Under the pieces are notes generated by a model. That model was not told the origin of the DNA. It worked only from the letters and a program-made list of their open reading frames with translations, and made no database searches. Below are positions 1 through 13,100 of a DNA stretch of 64,000 nt, piece after piece (positions within the stretch are counted from its first letter, which is position 1; each line of letters starts with the position of its first letter). The DNA comes from Gari tellinella (taxonomy: Eukaryota; Mollusca; Bivalvia; Cardiida; Psammobiidae). The translations under genes and the position numbers were made by a program. The DNA is taken from contig OV277871.1 in NCBI GenBank assembly GCA_922989275.2, positions 63,137,848 through 63,201,847 of the forward strand. The letters are read 5' to 3'.

Positions 1-79
1 GTATGCAAATAATTTCGTGTGTTTAAACAAAGCTGCTTGGCTTGTAGGAATTGCGAAGTAAGGTTTTTTCCACTATCAG

Positions 80-139
80 GCAAATAAATACGAAAGACTC
101 AAGCAGGAAACGTAACACAAACAATACACCCACCTCTAA
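80..139. repeat. Dispersed 60-bp repeat, second copy at 43928-43987
   Basis: AAATAAATACGAAAGACTCA and the following CACAAACAATACACCCACCT recur with few changes at 43928-43987 inside UXS1 intron 5. The family is not recognised. A short CA run follows at about 148-160. Confidence 0.6.
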
Positions 140-399
140 AGCAGAACACACACACACAGTCATACCACGTCCAGTCCAACATAAGAATTGCATTAAATAC
201 AACTTATCTAATGGCTTGTCATACATAGCAATCGCAATGTTTTCAAGACTTTACTGTTTCTACATTTTAACTAATAGTAAATAAACAATAAATTGTAAAT
301 GTAAAATATTTTCCATGAAATGCATTCGATGTGGTCCATGCAGCCTTTTCTCTTTCCATATGAAAACCATCTAATACGAATTAACAGAACACGAAATAT

Positions 400-1422
400 A
401 ATGCGTTGATTGTGTATGTTCAGATCTCACAGGGTCAATTAACAAAAATATTAACTTCATTACGGGAAAACAGCTCAAGTTTGATTGTTGTACAAAGGAA
501 ACCAACTCTTTCTGTATACCAAGATCTTTTAGCAAAGGTAATTCTAAGCCTTTGCTGCACTGGGCGGTTTGTTAGATGTATTTTGTATTTCGACAAGTGA
601 AAAATCGAAAGACGCATCCAATGCTGTAGACCAATTTGTTGAGACAGCGTTAAAGGATGCTGAAACAAAAGACATTAGCCATATTTTGTTGGACGCGATG
701 TGATTGCAGAACCCTCTCATTGGTTTAGGACTGTTCAAATTATTGATTCAAGGAGTGCAACACCGACTATTTGCTCCACCCAAATAACAAAGTCAAAGAC
801 ATTAGCAAGTATTTATAGAGACATGAGATCAGACAAGCAACAAGTATCGAAACAGATAAGACCTGACCTTATTAACGCTCGAGAAAGATCTCAAGGATGT
901 CAGACATTCGGAGAGTATGCTCAAGAATTTGTTCAGTCGGTATATTCCCATTTCACAGGCACACCTACTCGCATTGATGTCACATTTGATACCTTGGGAG
1001 CAGGTCTACCAAAGAAGCTGCCACTGGAAAAAATCACAGGTCCAGAAGACCCACTACCTGGACCCACTACCGCATGTCAGAGAGCCATACCTTGTGCTCG
1101 ACGAGAAGTAGAAATACATGTACATTGCCGAGTTTCTATCATCTGAATGACACATTATTACCACAAGGGTTGCTTGTTGTAGCAGATGGAACGTTCGTAG
1201 GCGTTATAAATGCAAAGTCATATAGCTTCCATGCTGATAAGTTGTCGGTCGATAATAAAGAAGCTGACAATAGAATGATATTCCATGCTAAGGATGCTGT
1301 TGCAAGCGGGTTTGATCGTCTGATTGTTATATGCAGAGACACAGACGTAATACTGTTGATGCTTTGTAGGAAATGACGTGTTAATATGGATGTTATCCGG
1401 TACAGCAAAGCAAAGGGGATGA
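400..1422 (+). pseudogene. Broken ORF of an invertebrate repeat-associated protein family (EADxR / DTDV motifs)
   Basis: Pieces of one protein can be followed across frames. 700-1100 gives FGEYAQEFVQSVYSHF, 1120-1374 gives VDNKEADNRMIFHAKDAV and FDRLIVICRDTDVILLML, and after a shift 1369-1422 gives NDVLIWMLSGTAKQRG. The EADTR..HA..A / RDTDV / GT(A/S)K pattern recalls large uncharacterised proteins that occur in many copies in cnidarian and mollusc genomes. At least two frameshifts and several stops make this a dead copy. I assign no function. Confidence 0.55.
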
Positions 1423-1440
1423 TTCCTTGTTAACAAAATA

Positions 1441-2458
1441 TATGAGGCACTCAAGGTCGACAAAACATCATAGGTTTCCATACCTTAACTGGTATATACA
1501 CACTTGCTGGTATAGGCAACTCATGAAAGTCAAGACAGCCTTGGACCCCATACACACACACTAATTATGTATCACCCCCAATTGGATAAGAAATCCCTCT
1601 ATCCCAATGGCATACATGCAACTCGCGTTTTGCTATTGCAAGACAAAGTGCAGCTCGGTAAAATGTGCTTGCTATAAAAGCCAACAAGTATGCATGTATG
1701 AATGTGGTTGTGAGGCAACACACTGTGTAACTCAGATTAATTGGTAGCATGCGTCTTTATAAGAATCCCCACATTCTCACTTTTGCTAGACGCGTCATTG
1801 TAAACTGAATGTATGTAGATCGATGATCTGATTGTTTCATAACGAAGCATAACGCATGTCTTAGTACATCCAATTGGTGATGAAAGTTCTGTAAAGTTAT
1901 TCGCAACTTTGGTCAAATGATACCACGAGTGTATGGTTTGTGATTGTTCTTCTTCGTTCAAATATCTCTAAAAGGATATTGATATTGTAAATGTTCATTT
2001 GTAAAACTGTACGTTAAAGTATGTGAATAATTATACAGAATGTTAACATCTAATTCATTTGGTATGTGTTAAAATTACACGTATACAGGCTGTAAAGCAC
2101 AACTTCCCGTCACAAAATTGTAAATACACCATGTTTTAGCCAGATACATAGTAATAACCCTTGGATTTGTCACAAAACCAACGATAACATTTTATAGAAA
2201 TTCGAACCTAACATAGTCATCCATTATGTATGTTCATGTCAATACAGTGTTCCTAAGAAAGTAATACTTAATATAATGATAATTTCCCAAAAGTGAATTT
2301 AAGAGAAACTCATTTGGCATCGCACACAATCCAATCTTTTGGCTTTTTTATATATCGGGGTTGTCTGTATGTATACCCTAAAACGCATATTTCAGTGATA
2401 AATTTACCATAGTGAATTACTGCTTCATGTCAATGATGTTTATATACATGTACATAAA
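1441..2458. other. AT-rich DNA without recognised content
   Basis: No coding segment, RNA gene or clear repeat was recognised here. It lies between the broken ORF and the tandem array, and would be in or beyond the last RPL8 intron. Confidence 0.5.
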
Positions 2459-2459
2459 G

Positions 2460-3790
2460 TAGTTTGATTTTATAAGAAAACAGACGATAAATAATAAACA
2501 AACAAACAAAAAAAAACATAAAAAAGAAAGAGAAAAAACCAGAGGTATTGCCTAAAGAAAGAACAATGACTGTAAGATTACATTTTATTTGATTATTTAA
2601 TTGCTGTTTTTATTAAAATGTACTAGGTAAACCAAAACAAATTCGATATTATAAGAAAACAGTCAAAAATAACGCAAACAATTCTCATTAATAATTGTTT
2701 AATTTGACTCATTTTAAAAATGATTTTACAAACTTACTATAACAATTTTATAATCTTGGTAATAATATTGAAAGAATTTCCATGCATCTCAATATTGTAT
2801 CATTTTTATTGTGAATGTAGTTATTTGTCTTTCTCGCTTTGTAGGTACATTAATATAATTTCATGTGAGGCGATTTTGAACGCACAACTCCTGTGTGAAA
2901 AGAGCGCTATATAAATCGGGTATAATAATAATAATAATAATAATAATAATTAAATATAAAATAGGAATGGAAAAACAAGAGTTATTGCCCCTGGAAAAGA
3001 GCACTGACAGTAATATTAACTTTTATTTGCATATTGAACTGCTCCTTTATGTCAAAAGTGTAAACAAACATAAAACATGATAAGAAAACAGTACAAAAAA
3101 ACGAAAACTATTTCCCATTTAAAATTAAATATGGAACTGAAAGATCAGAGTTATTGCCCATGGAATAGAGCATTGACTATAATATTTACTTTTATTTGCA
3201 TATTGAACTGCTCCTTTGTGTCAAAAGTGTAAACAAACATAAACACATTATGAGAAAACAGTCAAAAGATAACGAAAACAAATTCCTATTAAAAAAGAGA
3301 TATGGAACAGAAAAAACAGAGTTATTGCCCCTGGAATAGAGCATTGACTGTAATTTTTACTTTTATTTGCATATTGAATCGTTGCTTTATGTCAAAGGTG
3401 TAAAGAAACATACAAAAGTTTGATGTAATAAGAAAACAGTCAAAAAATAACGAAAACAAATTCCCATAAAAAATAAAATAGAAAGAGAAAAATCAGAGTT
3501 ATTGCCCCTGGAAAAGGGCATTGGCTGTAATATTTACTTCCATTTGCATTTAGAATTGTTACTTTATGTCAAAGGTGTAAAGAAACATAAAAATAATTTG
3601 ATGTTATAAGAACACAGACAAAAATAACGAAAAAATAACTATAAAAATATAAAAAAGAATGAGGAAAATCAGAGTTATTGCCCCTGGAAAAGGACATTGA
3701 CAGTAATATTTTACTTTTTTGATAATATTTAGCAAGTACAGACATTTGTGAACTAATTGTAACCAATAATAATTCATTTGATATATTTGA
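2460..3790. repeat. ~173-bp tandem (satellite-like) array
   Basis: The anchor GTTATTGCCCCTGG recurs at about 2981, 3150, 3321, 3498 and 3674, spacing 169-177. Each unit also carries ATAAGAAAACAGTC, a TTTATTTGCATATTGAA box and ATGTCAAA.GTGTAAA. More diverged units are visible from about 2460 (AGAGGTATTGCCTAAAG at 2540), separated by an inserted element tail. Confidence 0.85.
2855..2951 (+). mobile_element. 3' tail of a retroelement with a (TAA)n microsatellite
   Basis: AAAAGAGCGCTATATAAATC followed by GGG and about nine TAA/TAAT units is the usual 3' end of LINE/SINE families with microsatellite tails in invertebrates. It interrupts the ~173-bp tandem array. Confidence 0.6.
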
Positions 3791-4013
3791 AATGTAAATA
3801 AAGTTAGGTTTATATTATGGTATGCAAAAATCTGCACCCGTTGACCTTTGACCTCATTTCTGACCTTAATTTGAATTTTTCGACTTTACATCCCCCCTAG
3901 AATTTCTAAGATATGTTCACTGAACACGAATCAGGTGGATGTAACCCGTCTACACGACATGCCATGAGGGGTCAAAAACGGTCAAAATGTTGGTAGACTA
4001 TAGAGAAACTTAC

Positions 4014-4129
4014 GTTCATAGCCACACCACGAACTTTAGGCCAGCAGTTTCTCTTGACCTTGTACTTGTGGTATGCCCTACCAGCCTTCAACATGGGCTT
4101 GTCAATACGTCCACCTCCAGCTACAATGC
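4014..4129 (-). CDS. RPL8: RPL8 coding exon 4 (38 codons plus split codon)
   Basis: Acceptor TTTGCAG|GCATTG and donor GCTATGAAC|GTAAGT. It encodes [17 protein letters not shown] through [13 protein letters not shown]. The family continues here with a proline-rich C-terminal segment. No such coding stretch exists between 1 and 4013 on the minus strand. Confidence 0.97.
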
Positions 4130-7100
4130 CTGCAAACAAACCATGTACATTTGTACAATACATTAATTACTAATGGCAGGGCTGCAATTTCTTAAAAATC
4201 TTCGGATTTTTATCCTAGCAGATGGTAGCTTAAAGTAAAGGTGATAGGTTTATCAAGTCTGAAATTTATTTGTCATATTCTTCCGACTTTTACAGTTACC
4301 TCCCTGTTCATTGAGTCACAAGTTGGCCATTTACATACGGCGCTACTAGCAGCCATGACACATCGACTTGTTTCCCTCTCAGGTACCCATTTAAATCACC
4401 TGGGTGAAGTGGAGCAATGTAGGGTTAATTTTTTGCTCAGAAAAATTTCAGTGATCCTGACAGGGCTCGAACCAGGAACCTCTCGCTTCCTAGTCGAGCG
4501 TCCTTACCACCGACACCAAAAAGTAAAGCAGAATGCGCCTTATGTCAACCTGCTTAAAGTAATCGTGCTTGAAAAATAGAAAATTTGGAAATCTTAATTT
4601 TTCATGATCAAGTTATGGCAGCCCTGCTATAGCGAAGAGGGTGAATCACCTATGCACTACTGATATAACATATATCAGTAGTGTATAGGCAAATAATAAC
4701 TGACACAGTACATGCGAGTGTATCCTATATGATACAGCATGTATAGTACAATTGTCTTTAAAACAGGTGGCAGCTTCTTGCAGGATTATGAAACGTTTGC
4801 TACGACTCGAGGTAGAAGCATGAAAATATATTTGAAGACAGGGTAAGGGCATTTCTATGATGGCTTGGTTAAACTGGTCAAAACTATCAGTAAAATACTA
4901 AAACTTTTATTCACTTACCAACAACAGCTCTGTTTGCTGAGGGGATAACCTTCTTGGACCCAGATGGCAGCTTTACACGTGTCTTTTTTGTATCGTGGTT
5001 ATGGGAGATAACTGTGGCATAGTTTCCTGAGGCTCGTGCGATTTTGCCTCGGTCCCCGGTCTTTTCCTCCATACAGCAAATGATGGTTCCTTCAGGCATA
5101 GCACCCAGGGGCAGAATATTGCCGATCTGTAAACTGGCTGTAAAACACAAAATTATGAAAAGTGAAAATTACAAGACAATATATTTCAGTCTTAACTCAT
5201 TGAGCCCTAGTGACGCATATATGTGTCCTTTACCAAAAGTGTACCTGTGAAGAGAAACACTTCACCTGCAGAAGCCCTCTGATCAAGGACTTGCCTGTTT
5301 GTCATTTTGCAATTTATCATAAAAACAACCATAAATAGTCTTAAATGGACCAGAGCGAGACTTTATTGCAAACAGGAATTGTCCATCGGAAGTTTCAGGG
5401 GATAATGTGTTAATAACAGGTGACGAAATGAGTTCAGTTTATCATCCAATCAACAGGTTTTCATTAATGTGGAGACTGTGTCACCCGGAGACAGAATAAA
5501 TGCTGCCACACTGTGATAGAATGTTGTAGATACACCAGGGCTCCAGATAAGAGGGAGTGAACTGAACAAATCAGCACCAAATCCTGTGATTTTAATTTCA
5601 TCCTGTTTTAAAAACCACCAGTGAGCAAACGCAGCCTCAAGTGCTTTTGTAGATGAACTGATACAGCAAATTTTAAACACAAAGCTGGCATTATTTTTCT
5701 CCTGTATTAAGCTGTTATCTTGTGTGAAATTAAACAGTTTAAAAATTTCAAAATGAACACTAGCACACATTTAAATTTCCATTAGAAGCTGCCATCTTTA
5801 TAAATAATTGTTATACCCAAGTTTGAGTTGATGTGTTTTTTTAACAGATCTATATGTAGCGTTTTTGTCGATGGGCCGTAAAACACCATTCATTCCTTCT
5901 ATATGTAACTTTACCAGTATTTCCAAATGTGTGAGTGTTATGACTCTTATTTTTTATAATCTTTTGCATAAATGACATTTCAGAACTTGTTTTCTTCATC
6001 AATATTTTCAGGTCAAAGTGAAGAATTTTTGTTCATCATGTGATGTCATGATAAAACATATTAAACAAGAGGGATAACTGTCTGCAAGACAAATATGATG
6101 CCCCCGCTTTCCGCCATCCTGTCTACATGTATATCTGTGGTACATGTATATCATTATGTGAAAAAGTATGCGGCATTGCATGAACCTTATATGCAAACAA
6201 GAGCCCCATGGGGCATATTTCGCTCACCTGAGAATAGCTGAAAAAATTGGAGATAATGATTTATGTCCAGGACTGACCTAGATATATGCAACAGACCGGA
6301 ACAATTTGAACAAAAAATGTAAGGGATATTTAAAAGTGTCACGATACCGAATATAAAAGCTCTGGCCATATTAGTGTCAGAGAAGAAGACGTTTGAAATT
6401 TTCTCTAAATAACTCTTTGTAAAACTGTGACCCCCAGGGCAGGACCAATTTTGACCCCAGGGGCATAATTTGAACAAACTTGATAGAGGACCTGTAGGCG
6501 ATGCTATGTGCCAAATATCTAAGCTCTGGCCCTTGTAGTTTCAGACATGAAGATTTTTTTAAAGCTTTCATTGAAAAAATCTATTTTAGCTCCTGTGACC
6601 TAGTTATGCAACAGACCAGAACCATTTGAACAATTTTGGTATAGGACATCTAGAAGTGTCAACATGCCAAATATCAAAGCTCTGGCCATATTAGTTTCAG
6701 AGAAGAAGACGTTTGAAAATTTCACTATATAACTCTGTGTAAAACTGTGACCCCCGGGGCGAGGCCAATTTTCAAGCTCTGGCCCTTGTAGTTTCAGACA
6801 AGAAGATTTTTTAAGTTTTCATTGAAAAAAATCTATTTTTAGCTCCTGTGACCTAGTTACACAACCGACCAAAACCATTTGAACAATTTTGGTATAGGAC
6901 ATCTAGAAGTGACACCATGCCAAATATAAAAGCTCTGGCCATATTAGTTTCAGAGAAGAAGACGTTTGAAAATTTCACTATATAACTCTATGTAAAACTG
7001 TGACCCCCGGGGCGGGGCCAACTTTGACCCCAGGGGCATAATTTGACCAAACTTGATAGGGGACCAGTAGATGATGCTATGTGCCAAATATCTAAGCTCT

Positions 7101-10100
7101 GGCCCATGCAGATTTTTTAAGATTTCCTTATTTTTTCAGAGATAAAGATGTTTGAAGATTTCACTACATAACTTTATGTAAAATTACGACCCCAGGGCGG
7201 GTCATTTTTGACCCCAGGGACATAATTTGTACAATCTTGGAAGAAGACCTGTAGATGATGCTTTGTGCCAATTATCTTAGCTCAGGGTACTGTGGTTTCA
7301 GACAAGATTTTTTAAGTTTTCATTGAAAAAATTATTTTTAACTCCTGTGACCTAGATATGCAACGGACCGGAAATGTTTGAACAACTTTGAAAGAGGACC
7401 ATATAAGGATCATTCAGACCAAGTTTGGTAAAAAATAGGGATGTCAACGAATACCAAAACGCTATCCGAATATTCAAAAGTTCTATCCTAATAGTATTCG
7501 GATATTCGGTTTTGAAAACCATACAAATCATCGTATGTTCGTAAGTTGCTTGAATAGTATAGAGGTAATTTAGATGATATCCCGTAAAGCTTCTCTCGTG
7601 GCATAATAGTGTAAGCATTCAGTCAAAGCAGACTTGAATCGATTTAAATTTTGATTTAGTTCCAACCAAGAAGATGCCTGGATATGATCTTTTTGGCGTT
7701 GATTTTTGCAATGAAACCATTTTTGTTTCCAGTTACAGAGTACATGTTAACCTGCGAGTAAGCGTCACGGTGCCATGATCTGAGCCTTTTTGTAAAATTC
7801 ACTCCGTCTTTTTCAGCAATTCACATAACAGGAATGGATCAGTTTATCAAGATTCAAGCTATTTTGAATGATTATTAAAAGCAAAGAAATGTACGACTTT
7901 GTTATTACTTATCACTCAAATAGCCGTTCCTGAACCAAATTTTGGATCCATTTGTATTTTTAAAATGAATAGATACAGCGCTGAAAATGTTATCTGCGCT
8001 CATTGTTTCTTTCTTCTTTGAAATGTATATCTTCTGTTGAACAATTACCAAACTATATAATTACTTTTAGCCAATGAAACGGTATTTCTTTTGGCTATCT
8101 ATTCTGCTTGGTTATTCGTAAAGCTGATAATTATACATGTTGTGTTTTACTGCTCTTGATTGACGGTTTCTGTATGAATAACCAATCATAAGCAAATGCT
8201 TTTCACGCCGTAACAAACTGTCTATCAGTATGATACAATGATTGGATAATGAAAATATCATTGTTTCATGTCAGTGTGATAAAATTACACTGATAATCCG
8301 TGATAATAGTGTACTGTTTATCTGAAATTGCGTGGGATGATAGCCAATTAGCGGCGCCCCCTTTACCCGCTACATAATCGGGGTCCATGAATTATACCCT
8401 GACGTAATGGAAGTTGCAAACAAACACAAACACAATGGGATCTTTAATCGCGTATTGTTTTCTTAAGCCTAGACGGGTAAGAAACCCGTTAATGATGACA
8501 ATCACATGTGCTATAGGTGTCACGCAATTATCTTACCATTGACACTTGTTGTAAAAACAAACTCTTACGCTAACGGGGGTGTGAAAACATCGATTTAACT
8601 GGCAATGATTAATAAACGCGGAACAGTATCAAAACAATTTTGTTCTTTAAATTTTTTTTTTTTTAAAAACTCGATCCGAATAGTGATCTTCTATCCGAAT
8701 ATTCGGTGAACTATTCGAATATTCGGGTATTCGTTGACATCTCTAGTAAAAATCTATCCAGTAGTTTCGGAGGAGATGTCGTTAAGAAATTGTTGACGAC
8801 GAACGAACGACGACCGATCAAAATAGCTCACCTTGGCACGTAGCCAGGTGAGCTAAAAAGTTCAAATGCCTACAAGTCTGTAAAAAACAGATCGAAATCC
8901 TGATCACATGCACATCTGTGGTATGTGTGCAAACACTTTGCAGAATTCCAGATAAGAGGGAGTAAACTGAGCAATTCAACATCTTCTCACTCATTTCAGC
9001 ACCAAATCCTAAGGTGTAGTGACAACATAGGATTTAATGCAGAAAAAAATGTTAGTTGTTTAAATACTCCCCATTGTCTTGAGCTCTGTAGAAAACAGCA
9101 TTGTAAGCAGGTAATTTCAACATCTTTCAAGTACTGATAGCGATAGACTGTTCACACTTCTGTCACATGATTGAAAGAAATGGACAACAAAGAAAATATT
9201 AACTCTCCAGTACAGATTTATGTGTATTTTGTAGATTTTATATGAACTTCCTGATTGACTGCAGTATGCAAGCAGATGTGTGACTACCACTATGGTTGTC
9301 GTTAGTATGTATTGTTCATGTTGATCGTGGAAGCATAGTTTCTCCTATTCTATCAGTTTTTAGCAAGGGGTGGGGCAGACTTTTTGCACAAAATAAACCA
9401 ACCCAACAAGCAAACACTGCATACCTTTCTTGCCGCAATAAATAAACTGTCCAGTGTACATGCCCTCTGTGGCTACAAAGGTCTCTGTCCTTAGTCTGTA
9501 CCTGTACGGGTCACGGAACACAACTTTGGCTAGTGGAGCACCACGACCAGGGTCGTGTATGATGTCCTGCAATCAAACATTTAATATAGAGAGAACAAGG
9601 ATAACTTTGCGACAGTGCATAAATAAAACAATATTTCCCCCTCATAAAAATACAAAGTTACACTATGCTATAACAATGGTTAATACAAACATTTGGTGAT
9701 TATATTCAACAGGGTTCATACAGGCAAGACCTGGAAAAATTCAAGGGCTTTTCAAAGCAAAAAACACCTATTTTCAAGGACAATTTAGTAACAAAGAAAT
9801 ACTTGTTCATATTTGCTCCTCTCGCCATAGGGTATTTATATTTGTTTTCTCTATGAAATTTCTTGAAAATTTTAATCAGAATAGAACATCTTTAGCAGTT
9901 TGCTGAACATATTCTCAAATAGCCTTGAATGATATTTACTACTGGTAATGGTATGATGTACAGTACATTTGTATTTTTTTTAAGTGATTCTAAAGAAAAC
10001 AGTCATTGCAGACTGAAATGTTAAAATTCAAGTACCTTTCAAGGATGATTGGTCATTTTCAAGAGCTTTTCAAGGAAAATTTTGTTTTCAAGACAAACCT

Positions 10101-13100
10101 GTATGAACCCTGTTCAAGGGGTTTTCAAAACAGTATGTTACAAAGTTGAGGTCTTTAGTGATCGGAAAACCCTGCAATATCCAAGTGGTCAAAATTGTTA
10201 TAATCAATTTCCAGGAATAATGTTCTATGTTGGCTTTTTTTTCAAGATTTTTAAGAATTAAGGTACTTCGCATATGCGCGTAGTTTCCATACGATTGTTA
10301 TGAAACTTTTCATGAAGAATGATAAAAGCCTAAGAAACAATGTGTGTAAATATAGGCAAAATTTATCGTGTGGTTTGTCTTTAAGGTCTTTTTTCTGACA
10401 AAAACCTAGAATGTTGATGATTTTATTTTTCTTAAAAATGAATAAAGCTAATTACTATAATTCTCACCCAATAAGTAGTCCACAACATTCATCTCAAGAA
10501 AAGCTAAAAACATTTTGAATAAAGGTGTTCAGAAAGATGTTATCAGCTATTTAAATTTTGCAAAATGCTAAAAAATTGAATTACAAAAAACTGACTCATT
10601 CAATGTATATTTGTTTTCATTCTATTCAAATATATGGTTGATGAACTAGTCAGTCTGAAAAAATTAGAAAATATTACAGTCAGGATTTGTTGTAATAACA
10701 TATTTTCTTATTAAAATGTGGGATATTTGTTGTTTAGATACAGTTACCTACCTTAGAATTAAAACTTTGTCATTAAAATGCATTATTATTTATTCATGGA
10801 CTTGCATACAAGGTTTATTATATTGTTTTAACATAATTATAATGGGCAATATCGATCTTGAAAAGGTTAGCGTATTGATAAGCTTCAATGTGTGGCTTTA
10901 TAGTTCGATCAAATCGTTTACATGTATACCGATTTAATTGACTTGTAAGTCATTAAACTAAAACGTACAGGTAAGTGGACATATACTTGGACCGTAAACA
11001 TCACTAGTTCTAATCAACGGAGACTAAACATAACATGTCTCTTGATTACTGCGTTATGGATTGACAAGTCAATAAATCGGACACTAAAATAAATATTTGG
11101 ATCGGATGGGTCTCGAACCTATGACCTTTTGATTGCTAGTCAACCACTATACTAACTGCGCTATGAAGGATTATACTAATTCGTATCAACATTTCCTTTA
11201 TATAAATTTTCTAGTATTAACACGTACGAAAACAGTCTGTGTCGTCAAGACGCATATCCGCTCGCTCGCAAGACCGACTTCCGGTAGCCAAAGGCCTTAA
11301 TATCCATTTCATGAGGTTGAGGACCCCTGATGAGATCAGACCAAAATTGATACTCTACACTACGTCGTATAGCAATAGGCCGGCATTTGACGAGAATGGC
11401 CAATCGCTCTCAGTAGAGTTCTGGTACTGTTCTCATTAGAGTTCCTCAACCTTAAACATAATTCACTCAATGAAAACAGACAAAATACAGAAATCATTAA
11501 TTTTAAGTGTTTGCAAGAGTTTTTAGTTAAAAGTTCTATATATTTTTTTAAAGATTGTTCTAGACTTATGGTGAATTTCAAGGGAACAGGCATCAAATTC
11601 AAGGGGTTTACAGGACCTGTGTGAACCATGTATAAAATCAAAGAATATATATCTTCAAGCCACAAGCTTCAGATTTGTGTTATTCATCACTATTTTTTCA
11701 GGTCAAAGTGAAGAAATATTATTTTGTAATCATCACAGCAAGTGGCTTGAAAACACAACCAGGTTTGCAAATAATGTTTTGATGTAATTGCCGGGTATTT
11801 TCTCCTTGATAGTTTACAGAATTGGGTATCTGTGCAATTTTTATAAGCAATTTTTGCAATTGGGTATTATTCATATTCTGATTAGGTTTTCAAAAAGTTC
11901 TTTGTTTTTTGTAACTCATTGTGAAAAACAATTGCTTTTTCCACAATTTCAATTTGGTAAATACTAGGACTGCAACGGTTCACCGAATTTCGGTTATTTT
12001 CGGTTCGTTTGTCTCGGTTGAAGTTTCGGGTAGGCACCGCAAATTTTCGATTCGGTGCGCCGATGTATGTTATATTATACTAGACCGCTAATTTACCAAT
12101 CAGCGTGTACATTTTGGATGGTCAGACGTTCTAAAATGTAAGGTTAAATCACAGTTCTAACCTTTTCATCTTGCAGTAATTTAAATAGCTCGCTTCTCGT
12201 CCGTCTCATTCTTTTCATATATCGGCTATTTATAATTCCGGGAAACCTAGCACTTAACGCATGCGCACGATTGATAGTCCGGCTTCAAAGGTACCAAAGT
12301 CGAATCAGCATCAGAAAAAGGTTAACCAGTCTATTACCTAGCGACCGCAAATTGCGAATGGCGATGTAAATTAAACTCAAATATTAATGACTTTTTCAGT
12401 AAAATAATAATACAATTGGAGCCGAGTAGTTCTTCTAGCGCTTATAAATAGAAGGCTGATGAGGCATTCAAGGAAGACCAGCCAGAATGACAAACAAAAT
12501 AGGCTGAAGGCTTAGTTACGAAACTTCAATGAAAAACAGGTCGGGATGAACCACGCCTTAAATTCGCTACAATCTGTCCTAAAATGGTAGAAAGAAATAC
12601 ACATCTTTCTCGTACATATGATAAAATTATAGATGACAGTGATAGCGTTTTTGAAAAATTGTCTATTGTCTGCGTAGACATGTGCCAGTAAATGAGAATT
12701 ATTTTCAGGTTGATTTTATCAAGTTCTTATCCTATACCCGAACCGAAATACTCGAAAACCGAAGGGGTCTAATCGAACCCGAACCGAACCGTGAAAGCCC
12801 TAGTAAATACCTACATATGTCAACCGGTGAGAATCTTAAAAATAATTCAGCAGAAAAGGCTCCCTTTCTATGTATCTTGGCTTACTTACGATGATAAAAG
12901 AAATAAAATGTTTTGTAAATTGTGCATCAACACAAAGAAATCTAATGAATTTACACTGGGAACAGACCATTTTCGTTCAAGTTTATTACTTACGATGATA
13001 AAAGAAATAAAATGTTTTGTAAATTGTGCATCAACACAAAGAAATCTAATGAATTTACACTGGGAACAGACCATTTTCGTTCAAGTTTATCCTGACCCAA

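Noticed and set aside
1..4013. Last coding exon of RPL8 expected on the minus strand
   Set aside because: No stretch encoding the conserved GGGNHQH and the basic C-terminus could be found, so the exon is taken to lie outside the window.
11100..11171. Minus-strand tRNA gene
   Set aside because: A-box and B-box are present, but the acceptor stem fails, and a second copy with the same non-tRNA body at 35748 shows it is a SINE.
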